A stretch of 64,000 nucleotides of DNA from a virus. Under the pieces are notes generated by a model. It saw only the letters and a list, made by a program, of their open reading frames with translations. It had not been told where the DNA came from and ran no database searches. This document shows positions 35,046-42,946 of this stretch, piece by piece (the stretch's first letter is position 1; the number at the start of each line of letters is the position of its first letter). A program made the translations under genes and the position numbers. The stretch lies in the IMG/VR virus record IMGVR_UViG_3300036715_002161, positions 1-64,000 of that record. One strand, given 5' to 3'.

Positions 35046-35717
35046 ATGGCTGTAGAATCAGTAAATGATAGATTAGGCACTACCGTAGGTGCGGGCTTTG
35101 CTCCAGACTTTGACTGGAAAGGCAACTACGTATCCAGCCTTAATGATGATGGTCTTGAGCGATTTAGTCAATATTCGGCTTCACCAGATAGTACTCTGCT
35201 TTTGGCGGGGCCTGCCCGGTTTTCGGCAATTAGCTCACCCACGGTGTCCTTGACCCCAATCGGTCTAGTAGATGGTATTGGTATCCAACAGAATCCAAGC
35301 CTTAGTAGACTTTATGAGATTGGTTCTAACCGCAGTTTCTTCACTCGTGGTAAAACCGTCTCAAGTGTAAGCTTTAGTAAGATGTTGGCCGACCAGGCAA
35401 ACATCTTGGCCGCATGTACCCAAAATTCATATAAGCCTGTTACCGATTCTACTGGTACCAAAGCTCCGGGTAATAATACCAATCCAGAGATTCAAATGAA
35501 CTTGGACTCAGAAGTTTTTGGGGTTCCATTCGGCCTTCTATTAGTATTCAAGTCTAGGGGTGGTGATGACTCTGGTACAGGTAAAATCCTGACGGCTATC
35601 TACTTAGAAAATTGCATGTTTGCCAACTATAGTTTTAGTATAAGCTCAGGCCAACCTGTAATCATGGACTCTGTGGCAATGGAATATGATCGAACCGTTC
35701 CAGTCTCTCTGGTCTAA
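35046..35717 (+). CDS. Tail tube protein
   Basis: A 223-aa beta-rich protein immediately after the sheath, in the canonical myovirus position, with residues 95-215 (GKTVSSVSFSKMLADQANIL, YSFSISSGQPVIMDSVAMEY) resembling tube monomers. A strong terminator follows. Forms the inner tube through which DNA passes (family knowledge). Confidence 0.65.
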   Translation: MAVESVNDRLGTTVGAGFAPDFDWKGNYVSSLNDDGLERFSQYSASPDSTLLLAGPARFSAISSPTVSLTPIGLVDGIGIQQNPSLSRLYEIGSNRSFFTRGKTVSSVSFSKMLADQANILAACTQNSYKPVTDSTGTKAPGNNTNPEIQMNLDSEVFGVPFGLLLVFKSRGGDDSGTGKILTAIYLENCMFANYSFSISSGQPVIMDSVAMEYDRTVPVSLV

Positions 35718-35728
35718 AAAGAAAAGTA

Positions 35729-35757
35729 AAAACCCGTAGCTTTTACGGGTTTTTTTT
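35729..35757 (+). terminator. Intrinsic terminator after the tail tube
   Basis: AAACCCGTA / TACGGGTTT stem with a 4-nt loop followed by eight T residues. Confidence 0.9.
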
Positions 35758-35770
35758 CGGGGTAATTAAA

Positions 35771-36808
35771 TTGAGTATTTTAAATAGTTCTTTCAGATCT
35801 GATTCTGGCATGATGGAGGCCATAGTTACCTCTGTAGATCCCATTAAGTTCTTGTGTGACTGTAAAACCCTTAAAGGACAACGTCTACGAGGTGTTACCT
35901 GGCTACTTTCCAGCAGAACAGACAGCTTCACCCCAACTTCTGGAGACAGAGTGTTAATAACTACTGCTACCTCATATCCTTTAATACTAGGTCTAATTCC
36001 AGCCATAGGGCCTTCAGTTGATTTTTCTTCACAAATAGGTACCACAGGTCCCTCTACGGACCAAGGATCAGCTACAGGCCTTTCTAGTGGCTTTCAAAGC
36101 AATCCGTATAAACCAGCAGATTTTACTGCCGGAGATCATATCCAGACTAACTTGTCAGGAGGATTGGTAGGACTTCTGAGAGAGGGTACTGCTCTGGTAA
36201 GGGCAAGTCCCCTGGCCCAAATAATAGTCTCTAGGTGGGATGATCTGGTGAGAGTGGTTGGCCGCAACTATGATCTGATGTGTGATTTCAGTAGTGAGAC
36301 CATAGCCAATATATATGGCAGGCTATATAGATATTATGGATTTAACCGGGATTTAACCGGATCTAAGAATAGTCATTTTGAGTACACTGAAATCCATGGA
36401 GATGTAGCCGCAGGAGAACACTGTAAGGACGCACCTTTTGGAACACCTAAGCCAATACCCAGCCCAATTTCTATAGTAATTAAAAAAAGACTGATAGGTG
36501 CGGGTAGTGCTGGGGATGTAATGGTAGAAACCCTGGATGAATCTGGGGAAATGATAATTGTAATCGGTAACAGTACTCAGACGGCAAATGCCGGTACGAT
36601 AATAGACCGGGTCGGGACTTCGACTAGGACTACTGTAGCCAATCAAATACAGGACATTGTATCCAACTCTTCAGTAACCATCAATCCAAGTTCAATTTCA
36701 ATAAACTTCAATGATGTTTCCACGGCCATCTTTGATTCAACCGGGGTTAGAATAGAATCTCATAGTCATTATATGAGAGTGGATACTTCCGGAGTTCATT
36801 TTGGCTAA
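35771..36808 (+). CDS. Baseplate hub/spike protein (gpV- or gp5-like)
   Basis: A 345-aa protein. The N-terminal 80 residues look like an OB-fold (EAIVTSVDPIKFLCDCKTLK, GDRVLITTATSYPLILG). The C-terminal 100 residues are rich in I/V/T alternation (SSVTINPSSISINFNDVSTA) as in a triple-stranded beta-helix spike. The start is TTG at 35771 in the longest ORF; ATG 35810 is an alternative. The tip could be the PAAR protein at 58343. Confidence 0.55.
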   Translation: MSILNSSFRSDSGMMEAIVTSVDPIKFLCDCKTLKGQRLRGVTWLLSSRTDSFTPTSGDRVLITTATSYPLILGLIPAIGPSVDFSSQIGTTGPSTDQGSATGLSSGFQSNPYKPADFTAGDHIQTNLSGGLVGLLREGTALVRASPLAQIIVSRWDDLVRVVGRNYDLMCDFSSETIANIYGRLYRYYGFNRDLTGSKNSHFEYTEIHGDVAAGEHCKDAPFGTPKPIPSPISIVIKKRLIGAGSAGDVMVETLDESGEMIIVIGNSTQTANAGTIIDRVGTSTRTTVANQIQDIVSNSSVTINPSSISINFNDVSTAIFDSTGVRIESHSHYMRVDTSGVHFG

Positions 36809-36837
36809 AACTAGGCCTCCCAATAGGGAGGATAGTT
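36808..36837. terminator. Hairpin at the end of the tail operon
   Basis: AAACTA..CCTCCC / GGGAGG.TAGTTT imperfect stem with AATA loop between convergent units; T-run weak on both strands. Confidence 0.5.
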
Positions 36838-36841
36838 TAGG

Positions 36842-36949
36842 TTAATTAAAAGGTACTACAAACCTCTGTACTGCTTTATTGTAAAGATCCGGTACTTCCA
36901 CAAGATGGTATCCTTTCAGAGGTATAGGCCTCAGGGAAATGCTAGCCAT
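36842..36949 (-). CDS. Small ORF (35 aa) at the left end of the island
   Basis: ATG 36949 to TAA 36844, first ORF after promoter 36987-36995; product MASISLRPIPLKGYHLVEVP... No good ribosome-binding site, so weakly supported. Confidence 0.35.
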   Translation of the reverse strand: MASISLRPIPLKGYHLVEVPDLYNKAVQRFVVPFN

Positions 36950-36986
36950 AACATTTGAGAAATCCCTAAGACTTCTATCTACTATT

Positions 36987-36995
36987 CTTATACCA
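36987..36995 (-). promoter_or_regulatory. Extended -10 promoter TGGTATAAG
   Basis: TTTTTGGTATAAGAATAG on the minus strand at the left boundary of the accessory island. Confidence 0.6.
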
Positions 36996-37026
36996 AAAAT
37001 CAGAGTCCTTATTTAAAACCTTGGTA
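36987..37026 (+). repeat. Left copy of the island-flanking direct repeat
   Basis: CTTATACCAAAAA...TTTAAAAC-CTTGGTAACT recurs in the same orientation at 53123-53166, so both ends of the 16-kb island carry the same promoter-plus-tail sequence. Confidence 0.6.
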
Positions 37027-37028
37027 AC

Positions 37029-37433
37029 TTATATTGAGCTGATCAGTTCCTCTGGAATTTCAACCTCATCACCAAGTTTGCTGGCAACGTAGCAGCGCAT
37101 GGCTGTTATGAGTGGGGTGGGCCCAAACTTAATCCAATTTCCTTCGTAGTTGTGTATGTGACATTCACATTGGCTTTCTAGTCTGTATGCTTCAAGCCAT
37201 GTATGCTGTGTAAGCCCTTTGATGCGATCAATAATAGGCCCGCCTTGTTCCCAGTCGGTTGAAGGATTGAAATACACACGACTTCCGCCGTGATCTGGGT
37301 CGCCCCCAACACAGATAAGAAGCCACTTGCCCTCAATCAATTTGACATTACCAATTGGGTACATGGCATCTTCACACTTCGCCACCGCCCAATCCAGGGC
37401 TAGTCCGGTTAGTTCTTCTGTTTTCATTTTCAT
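37029..37433 (-). CDS. DUF2591-type phage protein (copy 1)
   Basis: A 134-aa protein with the family pattern: N-terminal TEELTGLALDWAVAKCE, central WEQGGPIIDR, C-terminal GPTPLITAMRCYVASKLGDE. Function unknown in the family; widespread in Gram-negative phages. The first of four copies in this island (see 37430, 38017, 39523). The end of the upstream copy (EELK) supplies its ribosome-binding site, so translation is coupled. Confidence 0.75.
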   Translation of the reverse strand: MKMKTEELTGLALDWAVAKCEDAMYPIGNVKLIEGKWLLICVGGDPDHGGSRVYFNPSTDWEQGGPIIDRIKGLTQHTWLEAYRLESQCECHIHNYEGNWIKFGPTPLITAMRCYVASKLGDEVEIPEELISSI

Positions 37434-38020
37434 TTCAGCTCCTCCGGCATTTCAACTTCTTCACCAAGCCTGCTGGCAACATAGTATCGTAGGGCAGCAA
37501 TGAGTAGGGTTTCCCCATAGCTTATCCTTCCATATAAATAACCTCGGGCTTGCCACTTCCCTGCAATCCAGTTCGCCCCTATCTTCTCACGCTCAATAAT
37601 AGGCCCGCCTTGTTCCCAATAAGTGGATGGATTCCATGGCATCCACAAGTCCCAGTGATCTGGTAACTCGTTACCGTCTTCAGTTTGTCCCCTTACTTCC
37701 ATACTTCCACCTATGCTGAATCTAACCTTGCGATTATCACACTTTGCCACAGCCCAATTTAGAGCAGTGCCTGTTAGTTCTGCTATTTTGATTTTCATTT
37801 CAATCCCCCTTATCCCGTCTAGGTCCTCAACCCATATACTAGTATGGTTATTGGCCCATACATTCCCAATGCAGAGCAGCTTCCCACTCTCTGTCCTGGG
37901 GCAACAATCCATGCTTTTGTTTTCCCATATGTAGCAGCCTAAGCACTTGCCCTTGATGGGAGTAGGCATTGTCTTGAGACTCACCTCCCTGACTATAGTA
38001 ACGTTCGTTTTGATTTTCAT
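37430..38020 (-). CDS. Cys-rich domain fused to DUF2591-type domain (copy 2)
   Basis: A 196-aa protein: residues 1-70 are a Cys-rich domain (SLKTMPTPIKGKCLGCYIWE) homologous to the separate protein at 39077-39526. Residues 75-196 are a DUF2591 domain (AELTGTALNWAVAKCD, YWEQGGPIIERE). A full DUF2591 N-terminus with internal MKIKIAEL shows that two formerly separate genes were joined. Confidence 0.7.
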   Translation of the reverse strand: MKIKTNVTIVREVSLKTMPTPIKGKCLGCYIWENKSMDCCPRTESGKLLCIGNVWANNHTSIWVEDLDGIRGIEMKIKIAELTGTALNWAVAKCDNRKVRFSIGGSMEVRGQTEDGNELPDHWDLWMPWNPSTYWEQGGPIIEREKIGANWIAGKWQARGYLYGRISYGETLLIAALRYYVASRLGEEVEMPEELK

Positions 38021-38505
38021 TTCAGTTCCTCAGGTATTTCAACTTCTTCACCAAGTGTGTTGGCAACATAACATCGTAGGGCAGCAATGAGTGGAGTTGG
38101 GCCGACATATGTGTCACTTTTGTAAAGTATTATAGATTTGTCTTCGTGCCAGGTAGTGTAGCTCCAATCCCAGGATTGCGATTCTATTGTTGCTACCCAG
38201 TAGTTGCACGGCTTACCTAAATCACGGGAACACTGAAAGATACCAATACCCTCACGCTCAATAATAGGCCACATATCAGCGCCCGTGTACTCAACGGGAT
38301 TACCGAATAGACCTACAGGCTTGCCGTTCAGCAAGAAACGATGCTCCCCTACCTTGTTCTTGTAGGTAGTGTTTGGATTGATGTCATCCCAGTTCCACAC
38401 CTGGGGCACTCTTTCGTTCATTACAACGGCTACTTGCATACCTTCTGCTTTGGCCATCAGCCAGTCGAGCTGCAACTTGGTTGCGTCTGCTACTTTTATT
38501 TTCAT
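38017..38505 (-). CDS. DUF2591-type phage protein (copy 3)
   Basis: A 162-aa protein (ADATKLQLDWLMAKAEGMQV, WPIIEREGIGIFQC, GPTPLIAALRCYVANTLGEE). ATG 38505 has GGAGGG 7 nt upstream. Overlaps copy 2 by 4 nt. Same unknown function. Confidence 0.75.
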   Translation of the reverse strand: MKIKVADATKLQLDWLMAKAEGMQVAVVMNERVPQVWNWDDINPNTTYKNKVGEHRFLLNGKPVGLFGNPVEYTGADMWPIIEREGIGIFQCSRDLGKPCNYWVATIESQSWDWSYTTWHEDKSIILYKSDTYVGPTPLIAALRCYVANTLGEEVEIPEELK

Positions 38506-38559
38506 AGGTAACCCTCCAGAGCCTAGTCTATTTCAACTTCTTGTGCATAGAGTCCGACC

Positions 38560-38844
38560 TCATGTTTTCAACTCCAGATTATGAAGTAAAGTTTCAACTG
38601 CGCACAGCGTCTCCCATGTCGGCGCTTTAGACGTCCCCACTTCCCCGCCGATGCATTCATTCGCCAGCTTGCTTAAGGCCGCCAGCATATCCGGTGCCGC
38701 CGCGATTAAGTGGGCATTTGCTTTTTCGGTTGCTAGAGGAAGCTCCATGTTGTCACATTGACAGATAATACCAATCCCATCCCGTGCGTAAACACGGTGA
38801 GGGTTGGTGCCTTTGACGACCCAGGGGCCTGGTGTATGTCTCAT
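38560..38844 (-). CDS. HTPGPW-type phage protein
   Basis: A 94-aa protein starting MRHTPGPWVV and containing NAHLIAAAPDMLAALSKLA, a very common phage hypothetical family. ATG 38844 overlaps the stop of the upstream gene (ATGA), preferred over a longer ORF in the same frame. Confidence 0.75.
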   Translation of the reverse strand: MRHTPGPWVVKGTNPHRVYARDGIGIICQCDNMELPLATEKANAHLIAAAPDMLAALSKLANECIGGEVGTSKAPTWETLCAVETLLHNLELKT

Positions 38845-39080
38845 GTTTTCACTCCATCTAAGATATTCGTTGCATCCCCGGCGGTGATGATGCCCATTAA
38901 ACGCAGTGCAATTACGTTTGGCACTGTTGCCGCAATCCATACGTCATACATACCCGAGGTCCAGTTAGGGTGCTTGCTCTTTTTTATCAGGTCGGGAAGT
39001 TGGGCGATGCCTTTGTCGTTGGCGGCAAAGTGAATGTCCACGCCACGCCGAAAGCCCACGCAGAAAATATCAGGGTTCAT
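38841..39080 (-). CDS. Hypothetical protein (79 aa)
   Basis: MNPDIFCVGFRRGVDIHFAA...; linked by 4-nt overlaps to both neighbours. No family recognised. Confidence 0.6.
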   Translation of the reverse strand: MNPDIFCVGFRRGVDIHFAANDKGIAQLPDLIKKSKHPNWTSGMYDVWIAATVPNVIALRLMGIITAGDATNILDGVKT

Positions 39081-39526
39081 TTCGACTCCTCAATGAGCCC
39101 GCGCCACGGGGCGTGCTTGTACTTTGTGCTCTGATCATGGTGCTTGCACCCGAACTCGTATATCGCATTCTGCTTGCCACAGCCCCAGATGTACCAGACC
39201 TCACCGTCGAAGTAGTGATAGTTATTATCATCATCTTGGACATCGAATAGAGTGTCAGGTATTACTGAGAACTGGCGCTGATACAGGCCTGGTTCTTGGG
39301 GCAGGGTGTATCCGTCCTGCCAACTACTGACCACATAGACTGGCGTGGCCTCAACCCAAACAATATCTTCCTCTTCCTCTTGGCAGATCAAGTGTCCGTC
39401 CTTCCCCCCGGAGCAGTCCTTGGTGTTGTAGTTCTCAAACAGGTAACAGCCGAAGCATAGGCCCTTCCTGGGGGCTGGCATTTTCTTGAGACTCACACCT
39501 TTGATCGTAATAGTTTTGGTTTTCAT
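39077..39526 (-). CDS. Cys-rich phage protein
   Basis: A 149-aa protein whose first 60 residues (VSLKKMPAPRKGLCFGCYLF, KDCSG, LICQEEEEDIVWVEA) match the N-terminal domain of the 37430-38020 fusion; the rest holds DDDNNYHYFDGEVWYIWGCG. Four cysteines in the shared domain may bind zinc. Coupled to both neighbours by 4-nt overlaps. Confidence 0.65.
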   Translation of the reverse strand: MKTKTITIKGVSLKKMPAPRKGLCFGCYLFENYNTKDCSGGKDGHLICQEEEEDIVWVEATPVYVVSSWQDGYTLPQEPGLYQRQFSVIPDTLFDVQDDDNNYHYFDGEVWYIWGCGKQNAIYEFGCKHHDQSTKYKHAPWRGLIEESK

Positions 39527-39894
39527 TTCAGATCCTCTGGAATTTCCACTTCGTCACCCAGCTTGCTGGCAACGTAACAGCGCATGGCTGCGATTATAGG
39601 CGTGGGGCCATAACTCCACAGTGCTTTTCTATCTCTATACGTACGTGCTCCCCATCCGGCTGTACCGTTAGGATCTCTTATGATGTCTATGCTTTCCCGC
39701 TCAATAATCGGCCCGACTTCTTCCCAACCCAGGAACGGCGTGTAGCAGGCTGGAGATGGTAGCTCAGGTACAACAATCTGATCACTTGCATAGTGTATCC
39801 CTATTGTTTCTCCCCACACCAAGTGTGGCATCTCTATCATGCAGACGGAATAGCAAAGGGCCTTTCCCGATAGTTCTGCTGTTTTGATTTTCAT
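39523..39894 (-). CDS. DUF2591-type phage protein (copy 4)
   Basis: A 123-aa protein from ATG 39894 (MKIKTAELSGKALCYSVC..., WEEVGPIIERESIDI, GPTPIIAAMRCYVASKLGDE). The in-frame upstream extension lacks a match to other copies. Function unknown. Confidence 0.72.
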   Translation of the reverse strand: MKIKTAELSGKALCYSVCMIEMPHLVWGETIGIHYASDQIVVPELPSPACYTPFLGWEEVGPIIERESIDIIRDPNGTAGWGARTYRDRKALWSYGPTPIIAAMRCYVASKLGDEVEIPEDLK

Positions 39895-40002
39895 TCTAAG
39901 TCCTTGAAGCAAAGTGTAGCGTAGTGGGTTCAGCCTCTCCAGCATGTTTTGATATCAAATTAGTGGGGTACTTTTCATCTTCAGTTCTCCTATGGTCAGT
40001 CT

Positions 40003-40605
40003 TTAGGACCTTTCCATATCTCTTGCAGTCTCTTGCCATGGCGCTCGGCCTTCACACATTTTGATGAACATCGCTTTTTGAGCTTCTTCCTCAGTATCCC
40101 TATCAGAAGCCCATAGAGTAGCCTGCTCTGCTGCTTGTGGAGCATACTTCGAAGTAACCCAGACAGCAGCGCGAGAAGCATCCCATTCATCGGCGTTCTG
40201 TGCAGCGCGAGCTGCATCCCTAGCAGCAACCCACGCATCAGTTAAGTCCATATCTGTAGCCCTTCCATTGGCGTATAACGTTGCTATGTCCAGAGCTATT
40301 AAGCTATGTGGACTAGTCATCAAGTGTTGTACCCTTCTAGCACACCAAACAGCAAATAGACGTGCGTCTCTTTCTATACCTGGGATACAGCGGAGCGCCC
40401 ATAATGCGTTATCTAGACAGTTACTATGTACTATTGAAGACAGTAGTATATCTCCCTTATGTGCGTAACGTATATAGGATTTTCTAATGGAATCTTTGCA
40501 GGTGAAGGGGAGTCCCTGAAGGCTTCTAACTACCTTGTTATAACTTTCAAAATAGGCTCCTTTTTTACGTAGATCGGAAAGGGTTACTGTAATAGGATAG
40601 TTCAT
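40003..40605 (-). CDS. Ala-rich phage protein (paralogue of 43814-44395)
   Basis: A 200-aa protein. The conserved N-terminal 110 residues (NKVVRSLQGLPFT, ALWALRCIPGIERDARLFAV) are followed by an Ala-rich helical repeat region (AWVAARDAARAAQNA), and a C-terminal MFIKMCEGRAPWQ. Both ends are nearly identical in the 43814 paralogue while the Ala-rich part has diverged in length. Function unknown. Confidence 0.7.
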   Translation of the reverse strand: MNYPITVTLSDLRKKGAYFESYNKVVRSLQGLPFTCKDSIRKSYIRYAHKGDILLSSIVHSNCLDNALWALRCIPGIERDARLFAVWCARRVQHLMTSPHSLIALDIATLYANGRATDMDLTDAWVAARDAARAAQNADEWDASRAAVWVTSKYAPQAAEQATLWASDRDTEEEAQKAMFIKMCEGRAPWQETARDMERS

Positions 40606-40647
40606 TTTAGTTCCTCTGCTATCGCTGGTTATCTCTACGTTAGACTC

Positions 40648-40923
40648 CTAAACCAGCGAGTATCCGTCCTCAAAAGCTTTTGCTGGTGAATATGACTGAT
40701 ACCCGTCCTCATATACAACATAGTAGCCGCCCACATCAGGACTGTGCTTTTGCATATATTCATGCGGCACACGAAACGGTTCATACCTCGTGTTGGCTGG
40801 GTGAATCATCATGCTGCCGTCACTCTCATTTCCTGGTTGAGTCGGGTCAACCATGTTGTAAATTTTCAGCGCCCACACTTCCTTGTGGCATCTGTACTTT
40901 GGCATTTCTAAGCTTGCATTCAT
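40648..40923 (-). CDS. Phage protein, KYRCHKEVWALKI family
   Basis: A 91-aa protein from ATG 40923 (AAAGGAAA upstream) with PKYRCHKEVWALKI and YYVVYEDGYQSYSPAKAFED, a common phage hypothetical family of unknown function. Confidence 0.72.
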   Translation of the reverse strand: MNASLEMPKYRCHKEVWALKIYNMVDPTQPGNESDGSMMIHPANTRYEPFRVPHEYMQKHSPDVGGYYVVYEDGYQSYSPAKAFEDGYSLV

Positions 40924-40960
40924 GGTATTTCCTTTGTTGCGCCACACTTCAAGGGCAGTG

Positions 40961-41023
40961 GGCTAACCCTACGTTCGAGCGGACGCTGGTAAAGCGTCAT
41001 GCCCCTCAACTACACGTTATGGC
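40961..41023 (+). other. attC-like site
   Basis: R''-type core GGCTAAC, L''-like CGTTCGAGCGGACGC, spacer, L'-like GCGTC.TGCCCCTCAAC, and terminal core GTTATGG; arms pair with an extra C on the left side, as in integron attC sites. The TAA stop of the 41017 gene is formed by the right core on the minus strand. Confidence 0.7.
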
Positions 41024-41262
41024 ACACGAACCACTACGCGCCACTTGAATATAAAAAATCCACGCATCTCTACGTGCCCGATCTTTCCTTTTACCATTTC
41101 GTTAAAGCTTTCTACGGTCATCCATCCGTCTATGTCCGTCTTGATCGCCTTGGCTGCTTGAGATACATCCAAGATAATTACTTCTGATAATCCCCATCCG
41201 CAGCGATGGAATAGACATACGTCGCCTTTCTTGTATGCCACTTGTGCTGTTTCGAGTTTCAT
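41017..41262 (-). CDS. Hypothetical protein (81 aa)
   Basis: MKLETAQVAYKKGDVCLFHR...; beta-rich, ends ...VVVRVP with its TAA inside the attC-like core GCCATAAC. Ribosome-binding site GAGGGGGAT lies in the end of the upstream gene. No family recognised. Confidence 0.6.
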   Translation of the reverse strand: MKLETAQVAYKKGDVCLFHRCGWGLSEVIILDVSQAAKAIKTDIDGWMTVESFNEMVKGKIGHVEMRGFFIFKWRVVVRVP

Positions 41263-41263
41263 T

Positions 41264-41521
41264 TCAATCCCCCTCTATGGTTGTTAAGTTAATTTGGAAA
41301 TACTCAGCCAGCTCGGACCTATTTCTCATTACACTAAAGTAGGTACTGCCAATATTACAATCTTCAGGTTTGGGATAATCGGGGAACTCACCGTCCCAGT
41401 TAACCACGGCTATCTCTGTGCGCCACTGCAAAGCCTGCCCATCAGTCTTGAATAATCGCAGTAGCGTGCAGTACTTAGTAATCCACTGTGCTACTACTAC
41501 GCTTTGCTGTTCTTCACTCAT
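41264..41521 (-). CDS. Hypothetical protein (85 aa; paralogue of 47600-47854)
   Basis: MSEEQQSVVVAQWI..., QALQWRTEIAVVNWDGEFPD, AEYFQINLTTIEGD: more than half identical by eye to the 47600 protein, including both termini. Function unknown; duplicated within the island. Confidence 0.68.
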   Translation of the reverse strand: MSEEQQSVVVAQWITKYCTLLRLFKTDGQALQWRTEIAVVNWDGEFPDYPKPEDCNIGSTYFSVMRNRSELAEYFQINLTTIEGD

Positions 41522-41522
41522 G

Positions 41523-41747
41523 TCAGCTTTCCTTTGTTACCGCCGAAAAGAACCTGTCGCCTTTACCTGTAGGCTGTACAGTCATTGGGTCAAATCCCAT
41601 CTTCTCGCCAAGTTTGGCCCAGGCTGCATTTGCGTTTTCCTGAACGCTACGCACCGTGGCACATTGGAGCGCGATCATCGGTACTGGCCTCATTGCGTCA
41701 AACAGCGCAGTAAGATCATCGGCTGTCATTTCATAGTTTGTCCGCAT
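41523..41747 (-). CDS. Hypothetical protein (74 aa)
   Basis: Helical, MRTNYEMTADDLTALFDAMR...NANAAWAKLGEKMGFD; AAAGGAAA before ATG. Typical phage small protein of unknown function. Confidence 0.6.
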   Translation of the reverse strand: MRTNYEMTADDLTALFDAMRPVPMIALQCATVRSVQENANAAWAKLGEKMGFDPMTVQPTGKGDRFFSAVTKES

Positions 41748-41759
41748 TTCGTTTCCTTT

Positions 41760-42086
41760 TCAAATTGCTCGTGTCTTCAAAACCTCGCCTGCTTCAAGTA
41801 ATGCAGCAGGATCGTATGCTATACCCACGGACCCATCAGCCCTGCGAATGACCAGTCTAGCGAAAAGGTTGGCAATTTTTCTGAGTCGCTCAATCTCGGC
41901 TGCCTCATCTCGCAAAGTGAGAAGGTCTGCAATCGCATTGGAGTACTTGTTAATGGCATTGACGGCATCATTGTGGTGTACCCCAAACATATCACCGTCG
42001 TCAAAGGCGAAGGCTATCTTTGCTAACTTCTCCGCATCTTTCAGTGCGGCTATCGCCCTGTTAATTACTTCGTTCTTTGTGTCCAT
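41760..42086 (-). CDS. Hypothetical helical protein (108 aa)
   Basis: MDTKNEVINRAIAALKDAEK...NAIADLLTLRDEAAEIERLR; coiled-coil-like. The ribosome-binding site CGGAGAAA lies next to the left core of the attC-like site 42097-42150. No family recognised. Confidence 0.6.
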   Translation of the reverse strand: MDTKNEVINRAIAALKDAEKLAKIAFAFDDGDMFGVHHNDAVNAINKYSNAIADLLTLRDEAAEIERLRKIANLFARLVIRRADGSVGIAYDPAALLEAGEVLKTRAI

Positions 42087-42096
42087 ATTTTCTCCG

Positions 42097-42150
42097 ATTT
42101 AACCTGGCAGTCTAGCTGACCCTTACAAGTTGCTCACTTTTGCGTTAGGC
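42097..42150 (+). other. attC-like site
   Basis: 54-bp site with outer cores ATTTAAC and GTTAGGC and a TTGCTCACTTTTGC right arm typical of attC. Left arm GTCTAGC pairs with GCTCAC allowing one extra base. The stop of the 42145 gene is formed by the right core (GCCTAAC). Confidence 0.6.
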
Positions 42151-42405
42151 CAACTCAAATACATGGAATATTAGGTAGCCTCCGTGAATCCCATAGGTTC
42201 CCACGTACTCGCCCGGACCGTCATGTATTAGATTGCCTGTGCCGTAGGTGGCAAAGTTGCGGGGCACGATAGGTTCCATCTCATCCACTAAAGCCCACAG
42301 TTGTGGTATGCCGTCTTGTGCTTGCACCTTAAGTAGCTTCGCACCCTTGTGGATGTGTAGGGTTTGCAAGTCAGTAACTGTCAGCGTCCATTTCAAAATT
42401 TTCAT
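42145..42405 (-). CDS. Phage protein of DUF7352-like type
   Basis: An 86-aa protein from ATG 42405 (TTGGAGAG upstream): KWTLTVTDLQTLHIHKGAKL, QDGIPQLWALVD and GTGNLI are the pattern of a common small phage beta-sandwich family. Its TAA lies in the attC-like core. Function unknown. Confidence 0.68.
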   Translation of the reverse strand: MKILKWTLTVTDLQTLHIHKGAKLLKVQAQDGIPQLWALVDEMEPIVPRNFATYGTGNLIHDGPGEYVGTYGIHGGYLIFHVFELA

Positions 42406-42465
42406 GTTCTCTCCAAGGTTATGCGGGCCATTACTAATATAAATAGAGAGTATCTCTCTACTATT

Positions 42466-42474
42466 GTTATACCA
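42466..42474 (-). promoter_or_regulatory. Extended -10 promoter TGGTATAAC
   Basis: Same sequence context as 13198 (TTTTGGTATAACAATAGTAGAGA), upstream of the 42145 gene. Confidence 0.65.
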
Positions 42475-42530
42475 AAATAAGTGTACTTTGACTAAAAAAA
42501 ATAAAGGACCTGGTAAGGTCACCCTTATTT

Positions 42531-42558
42531 AAAAAACAGCGCTCTGAATTGAGCGCTG
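42531..42558 (-). terminator. Intrinsic terminator, covaried copy
   Basis: CAGCGCTC / GAGCGCTG stem plus minus-strand TTTTTT; differs from 13248-13275 by a G-C to C-G swap in both arms. Confidence 0.85.
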
Positions 42559-42564
42559 CTGTTG

Positions 42565-42750
42565 TTACATAGCTCCGACCGTGTGGTCATCAAACACCTC
42601 TGATAGACTGGTCTTCAGATACTGTTCTACCTTGTAACACCCATAGGCCGTGATAGAAAGCCCCAGTATACTCAGATAGGTGTCATAGTTGGACTTAAGG
42701 TGATCCAAGACCTTAGATGTAAAACTTGCTTCTTTGGCAGGTGCATTCAT
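42565..42750 (-). CDS. Membrane-anchored protein (paralogue of 13282-13581)
   Basis: A 61-aa short form: MNAPAKEASFTSKVLDHLKS, one membrane helix (YDTYLSILGLSITAYGCY) and the same tail DDHTVGAM. It lacks the N-terminal charged helix of the 13282 protein. Promoter, leader and terminator are near-identical to that locus. Confidence 0.7.
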   Translation of the reverse strand: MNAPAKEASFTSKVLDHLKSNYDTYLSILGLSITAYGCYKVEQYLKTSLSEVFDDHTVGAM

Positions 42751-42804
42751 TTGTAATACTCCTTATATTATATTTGGACAAACGGTATGTTTTATCCTAC
42801 TATT

Positions 42805-42813
42805 GTTATACCA
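42805..42813 (-). promoter_or_regulatory. Extended -10 promoter TGGTATAAC
   Basis: Upstream of 42565-42750. A hairpin ACCAAG / CTTGGT lies further upstream at 42860-42880 (minus-strand terminator-like). Confidence 0.65.
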
Positions 42814-42892
42814 AAATAAGTGTACTTTGACTAAAAAAATAAAGGGCCTAGAGTAGTGACCAAGGTTTTACTTGGTAAGGTCTACCACTATT

Positions 42893-42946
42893 TAAAAACC
42901 CTGACCCGCAAAAGCTTCATCCGGTTAACTCTATGTTATGTGTCAC
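42893..42946 (+). other. Truncated attC-like site
   Basis: Right half only: CCGCAAAAGC, ATCCGGTTAACTCTATG and core GTTATGT, then CACTTGGT. It aligns with the complete site at 51360-51422; the left half is replaced by the phage promoter block. The stop of the 42936 gene (ACATAAC) is in the core. Confidence 0.55.
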
